From: Lysobacter silvisoli
GTDB taxonomy: Bacteria; Pseudomonadota; Gammaproteobacteria; Xanthomonadales; Xanthomonadaceae
Length of the DNA: 64,000 bases
NCBI RefSeq assembly: GCF_003382365.1
Contig: NZ_QTSU01000003.1
Span: forward strand, 372,001-436,000
Direction: 5' to 3'
Shown: positions 16,667-26,300 of the stretch, piece by piece
How positions within the stretch are numbered: position 1 is the stretch's first letter
How the letters are laid out: each line of letters opens with the position of its first letter
Notes under the pieces: model-generated
Databases searched by the model: none
Told to the model about the DNA's origin: nothing
Seen by the model: only the letters and a program-made list of their open reading frames with translations
Translations under genes and position numbers: made by a program

Positions 16667-17839
16667 ATGCGGGACGTGCGCAGGATCGTGTGGTCGGCAT
16701 GGATGGTGTGGCTGCTGCTGTTCGGCTGGGCCGGAACGGCGGCCGCGCAAGCGGTGACCGTGGAACTGCTGGATGCGCCCGGCGCGCAGGCCGAAGCGCC
16801 GCGATCGGCGGCGGTGCTGGCGCGTTGGAGCGCGCCCGCGCCGGACCAGCCCACCCGCGTGGAAGTGCCGCAGCGCCCCACCGGCCACTGGCTGCGCCTG
16901 CGCGTGGACCGCGACATCGCCGCCAGCGAACAGCGCATGGTCGAAGTGCAGTGCGCGCGCTCTTATGGCGCCGCGCGCTACTACCCGCCGGGCTCTGCGC
17001 AGGCGCAGAGCATTCCGCTGGCCAAGGGCGATGAGCCCTCGCTGCTGTCGACGGCCTGGAAGCTGCCCTTACGCGAGGGCTGGCGGCGCGCGGATGCGGC
17101 CTACTTCCGCGTGCCCGCGCTGGTTTCGTGCGCGATGCAGATCGGCTTCACCACCCAATCCGAGGTCGCGCGGCGCGACGAAAGCGCGCGCCGCTTCGCC
17201 ATCGGCGCCTACAGCGTGCTGCTGCTGATGACCCTGTTCGTGTTCGGGCTGTGGCTGGCGCAGCGCGATCCGGTCTATCTGTACTACTGCGGCTACCTGG
17301 TCAGCATCTCGGTCTACATGTTGGTGCTGTCGGGCTGGATCGTGATCCCCGAGCATTGGGGCAGCCCGCCGGCGCGGCGCAACGGCGTGGCCTGGTCCGC
17401 GGCCACCCTGGCCACGGTGTTCCAACTGCTGTTCACCGTGCGCTTCCTCGACTTGCCGCGCTGGCTGCCGCGCACGGCGCGGTTCCTGCGCGCGCTGGCC
17501 TGGACCAACCTGGCCTGGCTGGCGGTGCTGGTGCTGGCCTTCGAGCAGACCCGCGGTTTCTGGTACCTGGGCGGCAACGGCCTGCTGTTGCTGGCGATCC
17601 CGGTGCTGCTGTGGTCGGCGGTGATGGTGTGGCGCCGCGGCGGCGAATACGCCGGCTACTACCTGCTGGGCTGGACCCCGCTGATGGCGTTCGCGGGCAT
17701 GATCGCGGCCAAGACCTTCGGCATCGGCCAGGCGTACTGGCCCGAGTACGGGCTGGTGCTGACCGTGGTGCTGGAGTCGGGGGTGCTGATGCTGGCGCTG
17801 ACCCAGCGCGCGGCCGAGCGCCATCGCCGCGGTCAATAG
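16667..17839 (+). CDS. 7TMR-DISM-type membrane receptor, paralogue 1
   Basis: This 390-residue protein has a signal peptide (WSAWMVWLLLFGWAGTAAAQA), a periplasmic beta-rich region of about 150 residues (WLRLRVDRDI; 7TMR-DISMED2-like), and then seven hydrophobic helices with 7TMR-DISM signatures (YLYYCGYLVSISVYMLVLSG, YAGYYLLGWTPLMAF, VLESGVLMLALTQRAAERHR). It ends right after the last helix, so it has no cytoplasmic output domain. Family members sense periplasmic ligands, often carbohydrates. The ATG at 16667 is chosen because the signal peptide starts there. It is first of three tandem paralogues. Without an output domain it may need a partner; this is inference. Confidence 0.8.
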   Translation: MRDVRRIVWSAWMVWLLLFGWAGTAAAQAVTVELLDAPGAQAEAPRSAAVLARWSAPAPDQPTRVEVPQRPTGHWLRLRVDRDIAASEQRMVEVQCARSYGAARYYPPGSAQAQSIPLAKGDEPSLLSTAWKLPLREGWRRADAAYFRVPALVSCAMQIGFTTQSEVARRDESARRFAIGAYSVLLLMTLFVFGLWLAQRDPVYLYYCGYLVSISVYMLVLSGWIVIPEHWGSPPARRNGVAWSAATLATVFQLLFTVRFLDLPRWLPRTARFLRALAWTNLAWLAVLVLAFEQTRGFWYLGGNGLLLLAIPVLLWSAVMVWRRGGEYAGYYLLGWTPLMAFAGMIAAKTFGIGQAYWPEYGLVLTVVLESGVLMLALTQRAAERHRRGQ

Positions 17840-17856
17840 CGCGACGCGCACTGCAC

Positions 17857-17862
17857 TAGACT
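17857..17862 (+). promoter_or_regulatory. -10-like hexamer TAGACT
   Basis: CTAGACTGTG lies 29 bases before the start of the second receptor gene. It suggests that this gene has its own promoter despite the short 52-base gap. Confidence 0.4.
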
Positions 17863-17891
17863 GTGCCCGCGATGGCGTCAGGAAGCCTGCG

Positions 17892-19073
17892 ATGCGCGTG
17901 ATAGGGAAATTCCTCCGGATTGCGGCCTGCCTGCTGTGGCTGGTCGCCTTCGCCGCATCGGCGCAGACGCTGACCATCGAGCGGGTGCAAGGAGCGGCGC
18001 GCGCCCAGCCCGGGCAGCTGCGATCGCAACCCGCATTGCAACGCTGGAGCGGTACGGCGGACGAGCTGCGACTGGCCTTGCCGCGCGATCCCGGCGGTTA
18101 CTGGCTGCGGCTGAGCGTGGACCACGACCTGGCCGCGAATCAGCGGCGCGTGATCACTCTGACCGGCTCGCGCGTGTACGGCGGCGCCATCTACTTCGCG
18201 CCCGGTGCGCGGCGCGGTCTGCGCGTGGGCGACGATGCCCAGGAAGACGCCCGCCTGTTGCGACGCGGTTGGGCGCTGAAGTTGCCGCAAGGCTGGCCGC
18301 GCGCAGAGCCGGCTTATCTGTACCTGCAGCCGCGCATGAGCATGACCCTGACCGCGCAAGTGCTCGGCGCCACGGACTTGCAGCGGCAGCTGGATGGCGA
18401 CCGCCGCTTCGCCCTGGTCGCCTACGCCATGATGTTGCTCATGACCCTGACCGCGGCCGCCTTCTGGTTGGCCTCGCGCGACTCGGTTTATCTGTATTAC
18501 GCCGCCTACCTGGTCAGCATTTCGCTGTACCTGCTGCAGATGACCGGCTGGCTGCTGCTGCCGGCGGAGCGCTGGGGCCAGGTGCAGCTGCGCGATGTCG
18601 GCGCCTGGGTCGCCGCCACCCTGTCCACGATCTTCCAGCTGTGTTTCACCGTGCGCTTCCTGCAGCTGCCGCGGCTGGCGCCGCGCGCGGCCACGGCCTT
18701 GCGCGCGCTGGTCTGGGCCAACGCGGTCTGGCTGGCGGTGCTGCTGCTGGCCACGCGCCAGGTCTATCAATACTGGTATGTCGGCGGCAACGGCCTGCTG
18801 CTGCTGACCATCCCTGTGGTGATCTATGCCGCGATCGCAGCCTGGCGCCGCGGCGCCGAATACGCCGGGTACTACTTGCTGGGCTGGACTCCGCTGATGG
18901 TCTTCGCCGGGCTATTGGCGGCCAAGACCCTGGGCGTGGGCAGTGCCAGCTGGGCCGAACGCGGCCTGGTGCTGGCGGTGGTGCTGGAGTCGGGCGTGCT
19001 GATGCTGGCGCTGACCCAGCGCGCGGCCGAGCGCCATCGCCAGACGCAATGGGCGCAGCCCTCATCTTCCTGA
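17892..19073 (+). CDS. 7TMR-DISM-type membrane receptor, paralogue 2
   Basis: This 393-residue protein has the same plan as its upstream neighbour: signal peptide (IAACLLWLVAFAASAQT), a periplasmic beta-rich domain (YWLRLSVDHDLAANQRRVI), and seven helices with YLYYAAYLVSISLYLLQMTG, YAGYYLLGWTPLMVF and VLESGVLMLALTQRAAERHR. It ends soon after the last helix without an output domain. The helical half is much closer to paralogue 1 than the periplasmic half is, as expected if the sensing part has diverged after duplication. Its ligand is unknown. Confidence 0.82.
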   Translation: MRVIGKFLRIAACLLWLVAFAASAQTLTIERVQGAARAQPGQLRSQPALQRWSGTADELRLALPRDPGGYWLRLSVDHDLAANQRRVITLTGSRVYGGAIYFAPGARRGLRVGDDAQEDARLLRRGWALKLPQGWPRAEPAYLYLQPRMSMTLTAQVLGATDLQRQLDGDRRFALVAYAMMLLMTLTAAAFWLASRDSVYLYYAAYLVSISLYLLQMTGWLLLPAERWGQVQLRDVGAWVAATLSTIFQLCFTVRFLQLPRLAPRAATALRALVWANAVWLAVLLLATRQVYQYWYVGGNGLLLLTIPVVIYAAIAAWRRGAEYAGYYLLGWTPLMVFAGLLAAKTLGVGSASWAERGLVLAVVLESGVLMLALTQRAAERHRQTQWAQPSSS

Positions 19074-19092
19074 ACCCTACGCGCTGAACCGG

Positions 19093-19098
19093 TAGACT
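19093..19098 (+). promoter_or_regulatory. -10-like hexamer TAGACT
   Basis: GGTAGACTCC lies 25 bases before the third receptor gene. This is the same hexamer as in front of both preceding paralogues. Confidence 0.4.
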
Positions 19099-19123
19099 CC
19101 GGCGACAGGTTTGGGGAGCGCGC

Positions 19124-20842
19124 ATGCGCGGCATCGCAACGGGCAAGCTCGGATTCGTCGCAGGCATCGCCTTGCTGTGGGCGCTGGCCTGCGCGTTCGC
19201 CGCGCCGGTGCAGGCGCAGGCGCTGAAGGCCGAGTTGCTGCTGACCGAAGGCGAGCTCGACGGCCCGCCGGCATCGGCGCCGGTGCTGGCCAGCAGCCAC
19301 GCCGACAGCCCGGACGAGCTGGCCTACCTGACCATGCCGCGCCGCGACGCCGGCTACTGGGTGCGCCTGACCGTGGACCGCGACATCCAGGCGGGCGAAG
19401 GGCGGGTGTTGGTGCTGCGCGGCGCGCGTGCGCGCGGCCCGGTCACCTACTATCCGCCCGGCGCCGCGCCGCGGCTGATCAACGACGCCGAGAACGGCGG
19501 CCCGGTGCTGATGCGGCGCGGCTGGGTGCTGCCGCTGCCCAACGGCTGGACCCGCGGCGACGTGGCCTACCTGCGCGTGGGCGGCAACACCGCCGAGGCC
19601 ATGAGCCTGCGTTTTTCCACCGTGCCCGAGATCGCGCGCCAGGAGCGCAGCGATTCGCGCTTCATGGTCGCCGCCTTCACCGCGCTGATGCTGATGGCGC
19701 TGGCGATGGTGGGAATCTGGTTCGCCTTCCGCGACCTGGTCTATCTGTTCTACGGCGCCTACCTGAGCTGCGCGGCGGTCTACCTGCTGCTGGTGTCGGG
19801 CGACGCGGCCGAGATGTGGGGCCTGTCGGGCATCGCCAGCGGCCGGCTCACGGTGAACTGGTCGGTGGCGACCCTGGCCACGATCTTCCAGCTCGGTTTC
19901 AGCCTGCGCTTCCTGGAACTGCCGCGCCTGCTGCCGCGGCTGGCGCTGATGGCGCGCACCCTGCAATGGGCCAACATCGTCTGGCTGGCGGTGCTGCTGC
20001 TGCTGCGCGAGCGCGTGCACGGCTTCTGGTACATCGGCGGCAACGTGCTGCTGCTGATGGGCATACCGCTGATGTTCGTGGCTGCGGTCATGGCCTGGCG
20101 CCGCGGCGCGCCCTACGCCGGCTACTACCTACTGGGCTGGACGCCGCTGCTGCTGTTCGTCGGCGTGCTCGCCGCGTATCCCTTCGGCGTGGGCCGGGCC
20201 GAATGGGCCGACCGCGGCCTGGCCCTGGCCGCGGTACTGGAATCGGGCGTGCTGGCGCTGGCGCTGAGCCAGCACGCCGCCAACCGCCACCGCCTGGCGC
20301 TGCTGGCGCGGCAGTCCGGCGACCGCGATCCGCTCACCGGCACGCTCAACGCCTCGGCCCTGCGCCTGCTGCTGGAAACCTGGTCGGCGCCGGGCAGCCT
20401 GGGCCTGAAGCGCCATGGCCTGCTGCTGCTGGACCTGGACGCCTTCGGCGAGGTCAACGCACGCTACGGCCGCGCGGTCGGCGACGCGCTGTTGCAGCAG
20501 GCGCTGTCGCGCATCCGCGGCGTGCTGCGCCCGGACGACACCATCGCGCGCATGGACGGCGACAGCTTCGCCGTGGTCGCCGAGTGCGAGCGGGTGGACT
20601 GCGAACTGCTGGGCCGGCGCCTGGCCGATGCGTTTTCGCAGCGCCCGTTCCGCATCGACGGCCACGAGATCGCGGTCAGCGCCAGCGTCGGCCTGGCCAT
20701 GGCCCAGCGCGGCGAGCCGGTGCAGGCGCTGCTGGATCGCGCTGCGCAAGCCTTGCTCAGCGCGCGCCAGGCCGGCCGCAACACCGTGGGCGTGGCGCCG
20801 GCGGCGGTGCTGCCGGCCGAGGCCGAACCCGAGGCGGGCTGA
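19124..20842 (+). CDS. 7TMR-DISM receptor fused to a degenerate GGDEF domain, paralogue 3
   Basis: This 572-residue protein has a signal peptide (about 1-30), a periplasmic domain, seven helices (YLFYGAYLSCAAVYLLLVSG, YAGYYLLGWTPLLLF) and a cytoplasmic GGDEF-family domain from about residue 400. DPLTGTLNASAL and LLLDLDAFGEVNARYG keep the metal-binding Asp pattern. The signature itself is DGDSF (478-482) instead of GGDEF/GGEEF: the first Gly and the Glu are lost. Diguanylate cyclase activity is therefore doubtful, and it may be a GTP or partner sensor. There is no EAL domain. It is the only one of the three paralogues with an output domain. Confidence 0.88.
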   Translation: MRGIATGKLGFVAGIALLWALACAFAAPVQAQALKAELLLTEGELDGPPASAPVLASSHADSPDELAYLTMPRRDAGYWVRLTVDRDIQAGEGRVLVLRGARARGPVTYYPPGAAPRLINDAENGGPVLMRRGWVLPLPNGWTRGDVAYLRVGGNTAEAMSLRFSTVPEIARQERSDSRFMVAAFTALMLMALAMVGIWFAFRDLVYLFYGAYLSCAAVYLLLVSGDAAEMWGLSGIASGRLTVNWSVATLATIFQLGFSLRFLELPRLLPRLALMARTLQWANIVWLAVLLLLRERVHGFWYIGGNVLLLMGIPLMFVAAVMAWRRGAPYAGYYLLGWTPLLLFVGVLAAYPFGVGRAEWADRGLALAAVLESGVLALALSQHAANRHRLALLARQSGDRDPLTGTLNASALRLLLETWSAPGSLGLKRHGLLLLDLDAFGEVNARYGRAVGDALLQQALSRIRGVLRPDDTIARMDGDSFAVVAECERVDCELLGRRLADAFSQRPFRIDGHEIAVSASVGLAMAQRGEPVQALLDRAAQALLSARQAGRNTVGVAPAAVLPAEAEPEAG

Positions 20843-20895
20843 GCGGCGCACGAACGCGGAACACAGCGTGTTTCCGGTGCCCGAGCGCAGTGGAG

Positions 20896-20901
20896 TAGGA
20901 T
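20896..20901 (+). promoter_or_regulatory. -10-like hexamer TAGGAT before folE
   Basis: AGTAGGATGCC lies 30 bases before the folE start. It is the same type of element as the TAGACT boxes and is identical to the one at 41924. Confidence 0.35.
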
Positions 20902-20931
20902 GCCTGTCCCCCTTGCTATAGAGGCCGCGTC

Positions 20932-21525
20932 ATGGCCGACGACCCGAACAAGCCGACCCGCGAACAAGCCGAGGCGGCGGTACGCACGCTGCTGAGCTGG
21001 GCCGGCGAGGACCCCACCCGCGAAGGCCTGCTGGACACGCCCAAGCGCGTGGTCGAGGCCTACGGCGACTGGTTCAGCGGCTACGACGACGACCCGCGCG
21101 CCTACCTGGCCCGCACCTTCGAGGAAGTGGCCGGCTACGACGAGATGATCGTGCTGCGCGACATCGAGTTCGAAAGCCACTGCGAGCACCACATGGCGCC
21201 GATCATCGGCAAGGCCCACGTGGGTTACCTGCCCAAGGGCAAGGTGGTGGGCATCAGCAAGCTGGCGCGCGTGGTCGAAACCTATGCGCGCCGCTTCCAG
21301 GTGCAGGAGAAGATGACCGCGCAGATCGCCCAGTCGATCCAGGACGTGCTGCAGCCGCTGGGCGTGGGCGTCGTGGTCGAGGGCGCGCACGAGTGCATGA
21401 CCACGCGCGGCGTGCACAAGCGCGGCGTGAGCATGATCACCTCGAAGATGCTCGGCAGCTTCCGCGACGACGCGCGCACGCGCGCGGAGTTCCTGCGTTT
21501 CATCGATGTGGGGCCGGGGCGGTAA
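20932..21525 (+). CDS. folE: GTP cyclohydrolase I (FolE, zinc type IA)
   Basis: FolE converts GTP to 7,8-dihydroneopterin triphosphate, the first step of tetrahydrofolate synthesis. The 197-residue protein carries the family signatures [21 protein letters not shown]-type active site with its zinc Cys and His residues, and [12 protein letters not shown] with the second zinc Cys. Length is typical. It stands alone, with its own TAGGAT box and a GAGG RBS. The upstream paralogous receptor ends 89 bases earlier. A repeat cluster starts 7 bases after its stop. Confidence 0.97.
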   Translation: MADDPNKPTREQAEAAVRTLLSWAGEDPTREGLLDTPKRVVEAYGDWFSGYDDDPRAYLARTFEEVAGYDEMIVLRDIEFESHCEHHMAPIIGKAHVGYLPKGKVVGISKLARVVETYARRFQVQEKMTAQIAQSIQDVLQPLGVGVVVEGAHECMTTRGVHKRGVSMITSKMLGSFRDDARTRAEFLRFIDVGPGR

Positions 21526-21531
21526 CAGCGG

Positions 21532-21763
21532 CCCTCATCCGCCCTCCGGGCACCTTCTCCCGCCTGCGGGAGAAGGGACAGCATTAGCCGATGCTTCCTG
21601 AGCCCTCTCCCGCTTGCGGAAGACGGGAAAGCATTAGCTGCCGCTTTTTTGAGCCCCTCTCCCGCTTGCGGGGTGAGGGGCAGCGCTTGCGAGCCATTGG
21701 CTCGCGCTGCACCGAACGCCCGACCGCACTGCGGGCGGGCCGGGGTGCGGGTTGGGGTGAGGG
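21532..21763. repeat. cluster of REP-like palindromes (CCCTCTCCCGC family)
   Basis: Three hairpin units (CTTCTCCCGCCTGCGGGAGA, CCCTCTCCCGCTTGCGGAAG, CCCCTCTCCCGCTTGCGGGG) are followed by GGGGTGAGGG, filling the gap between convergent folE and gltD. The family is the same as at 6342-6440. Confidence 0.7.
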
Positions 21764-21775
21764 CGGCCTTTGCCT

Positions 21776-23284
<1,509 letters not shown>

Positions 23285-23289
23285 CTAGA

Positions 23290-23385
23290 AGCAAATCCCC
23301 CCCGGCCTCCCTTTTTCAAAGGGGGGAGCAAGGCGGCCCGGGCTTTTCCCCCCTTTGAAAAAGGGGGGTAGGGGGGATTTGCTTT
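23290..23385. repeat. palindromic element with GCAAATCCCCCC ends
   Basis: The element has outer ends AGCAAATCCCCCC and GGGGGGATTTGCTT and inner arms CCCTTTTTCAAAGGGGGG / CCCCCCTTTGAAAAAGGGGG, giving nested perfect pairing across about 95 bases. It lies between gltB and gltD. A second copy with inverted layout is at 56211-56317. Confidence 0.8.
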
Positions 23386-23399
23386 TGCTCTTGCCGCCG

Positions 23400-26300
23400 T
23401 CATGCCGCGCTCCTCAAGGTTTCCGCCAGCGACTCCAAACTCGCCGCCTTGGGTTTGACCAGCCAGAACTTGCCCATGTAGTCGCGCATCTCGTCCAGCA
23501 GGCGCCGCGCCCACATGCTGCCGGTGAGGGCGACGTGAGCGTCGAGCAGGTCGCGCAGGTGCGAGCGGTGGTGCTCGAAGCCGTCGGCGGAGATGCGCAG
23601 GATGTCGATCAGCTCGTGGTTGTAGCGGTCGACGAAATCGCGCTCCACGTCCAGCACGTAGGCCATGCCGCCGGTGAAGCCGGCGCCGAAGTTCAGGCCG
23701 GTGCGGCCCAGCACCGCGACCACGCCGCCGGTCATGTACTCGCAGCAGTGATCGCCGGCGCCTTCCACCACCGCGGTGGCGCCGGAGTTGCGCACCGCGA
23801 AGCGCTCGCCGGCGCGGCCGGCGGCATACAGCTCGCCGCCGGTGGCGCCGTACAGACAGGTGTTGCCCAGGATCGGCGTCTCGTGCGCGCTGTAGCGCGC
23901 GCCGGCCGGCGGGCGGATCACGATGCGGCCGCCGGCCATGCCCTTGCCGACGTAGTCGTTGGCCTCGCCTTCCAGTTCGAAGCGCAGGCCGCCGGCCTGG
24001 AACGCGCCGAAGCTCTGCCCGGCGGTGCCGTTGAAGCGCAGGGTCAGCGGTGCGTCGGCCATGCCGCGGTCGCCGTGCGCGCGCGCGATGCGCCCGGACA
24101 AGCGCGCGCCGATGCTGCGGTCGGTGTTGCGGATGCGGTAGGCGTGCTCGCCGCCGCGCTTGCCGGCGATGGCCTCCGCCAGTTCCTCGTCCAACTGCGC
24201 GGCCAGGCCCTCGGCCGCCGGCGGCGGCGCGGGCATGCCGCAGTGGCCGCCGTGGGCCAGGCCGGTGCCGGCCAGCAGCGGCGCCAGGTCCAGACGCTGC
24301 TGGCGCGTGCTGTCGCCCTCGATCTGGCGCAGCAGGTCGGTGCGCCCGACGATCTCGCCCAGCGTGCACACGCCCAACTGCGCCAGCCAATGGCGCACTT
24401 CCTCGGCGAGCAGGCGGAAGAAATTCTCAACGCGCTCGGGCAGGCCGCTGAAGTGGTCGCGGCGCAGCTGGTCGTCCTGGGTGGCCACGCCGGTGGCGCA
24501 GTTGTTGAGGTGGCAGATGCGCAGGTACTTGCAGCCCAGCGCGATCATCGGCGCGGTGCCGAAGCCGAAACTCTCCGCGCCCAGCAGCGCCGCCTTGACC
24601 ACGTCCAGCCCGCTCTTCAGGCCGCCGTCGGTCTGCAGGATCACACGCTCGCGCAAGTCGTTGGCGACCAGCGCCTGGCGCGCCTCGGCCAGGCCCAGTT
24701 CCCAGGGCGTGCCGGCGTAGCGGATCGACGACAGCGGGCTGGCGCCGGTGCCGCCGTCGTGACCGGACACCGTGATCAGGTCGGCGCCGGCCTTGGCCAC
24801 GCCGGTGGCGATGGTGCCCACGCCCGCGTGCGAGACCAGCTTGACCGAGATCAGCGCGTCGGGATTGACCTGGCGCAGGTCGTGGATGAGCTGGGCCAGG
24901 TCTTCGATCGAATAGATGTCGTGGTGCGGCGGCGGCGAGATCAGGCCGATGCCGGGCATGGCGAAACGCAGCCGCGCGATCAGCTCGTTGACCTTGTGGC
25001 CGGGCAGCTGGCCGCCTTCGCCGGGCTTGGCGCCCTGGGCGATCTTGATCTGCAGCACCTCGGCGTTGACCAGGTACTCGGGCGTCACGCCGAAACGGCC
25101 GGACGCGATCTGCTTGATCTTGGACACCTTGTCGCTGCGGTAGCGCGCCGGGTCCTCGCCGCCCTCGCCGGAGTTCGAGCGGCCGCCCAGGCGGTTCATC
25201 GCGATCGCCAGCGCCTCGTGCGCTTCCGGCGACAGCGCGCCCAGGCTCATCGCGGCCGAGTCGAAGCGGCGCACGATCGCCGCCACCGGCTCGACTTCGT
25301 CCAGCGCGATCGCCGCGGTGCCGGGCCGCAGTTCCAACAGGTCGCGCAGCGCCGCGGTCGGGCGTTCGTTGACCGCCGCCGCGTAGTGCTGCCAGTCGGC
25401 CCAGTCGCCGCTGCCGACCGCGCGCTGCAGGCGGGTGACCACGTCGGGGTTGAACAGGTGGTACTCGCCGCCGGGCGTGTACTTGAGCAGGCCGCCGATC
25501 TCCGGCAGCCGGTTGTGGTCCCAACCTTGTTCGGCCAGATGCGCGGCGTCGGCCTGCAGTTCGGCGAAGCCGGCGCCGCCGATGCGCGAGGGCGTGCCGG
25601 CGAAACACAGCTCGACCACCTCCTTGTCCAGGCCGATGATCTCGAACAGCTGCGCGCCGCGGTAGCTGCCGATGGTGGCGATGCCCATCTTGGAGATGAT
25701 CTTGAGCAGGCCCTTCTTGATCCCGCGCCGGTAGCTGCGGCCGATCTGCGCAACCTCGCCGTGCTTGGTCTTGAGGATGCCGCGCACGCCCAGGTCGTGC
25801 AGGGTCTGGTAGGCCAGGTAGGGATAGACCGCGGTCGCGCCGAAGCCGACCAGGCAGGCGAAGTGATGCGGATCGCGCGCGGTGCCGGTCTCCACGATCA
25901 GGTTCGACTCGCAGCGCAGGCCGGTGCGCACCAGGTGCTGGTGCACCGCGCCGGTGGCCAGCAGCGCGTGCAGCATCAGCGCGTCGCGGCGCGGGCGGCG
26001 GTCGCTGAGGATCAGCAGCACGATGCCGGCGCGCGCGGCCGCCTCGGCCTCGGCGCAGATGCGCTGCAGCGCGGCCTTGAGCCCCTCGGCCGGGTCGTAG
26101 TTGAGATCGATGAAGCGGTGCGAGGCGTCGAACGGCGCCATCGCCAGCAACTGGCGCAGCTTGCGCTGGGCCAGCACCGGCGAATTCAGATGCACGTGGC
26201 CGACGTTGCCCGGCCCGTCCACGAACACGTTGCCCTCGCGGCCCAGCTGCACCGCCAGCGACATCACGCAGTCCTCGCGCAGCGGGTCGATGGGCGGGTT

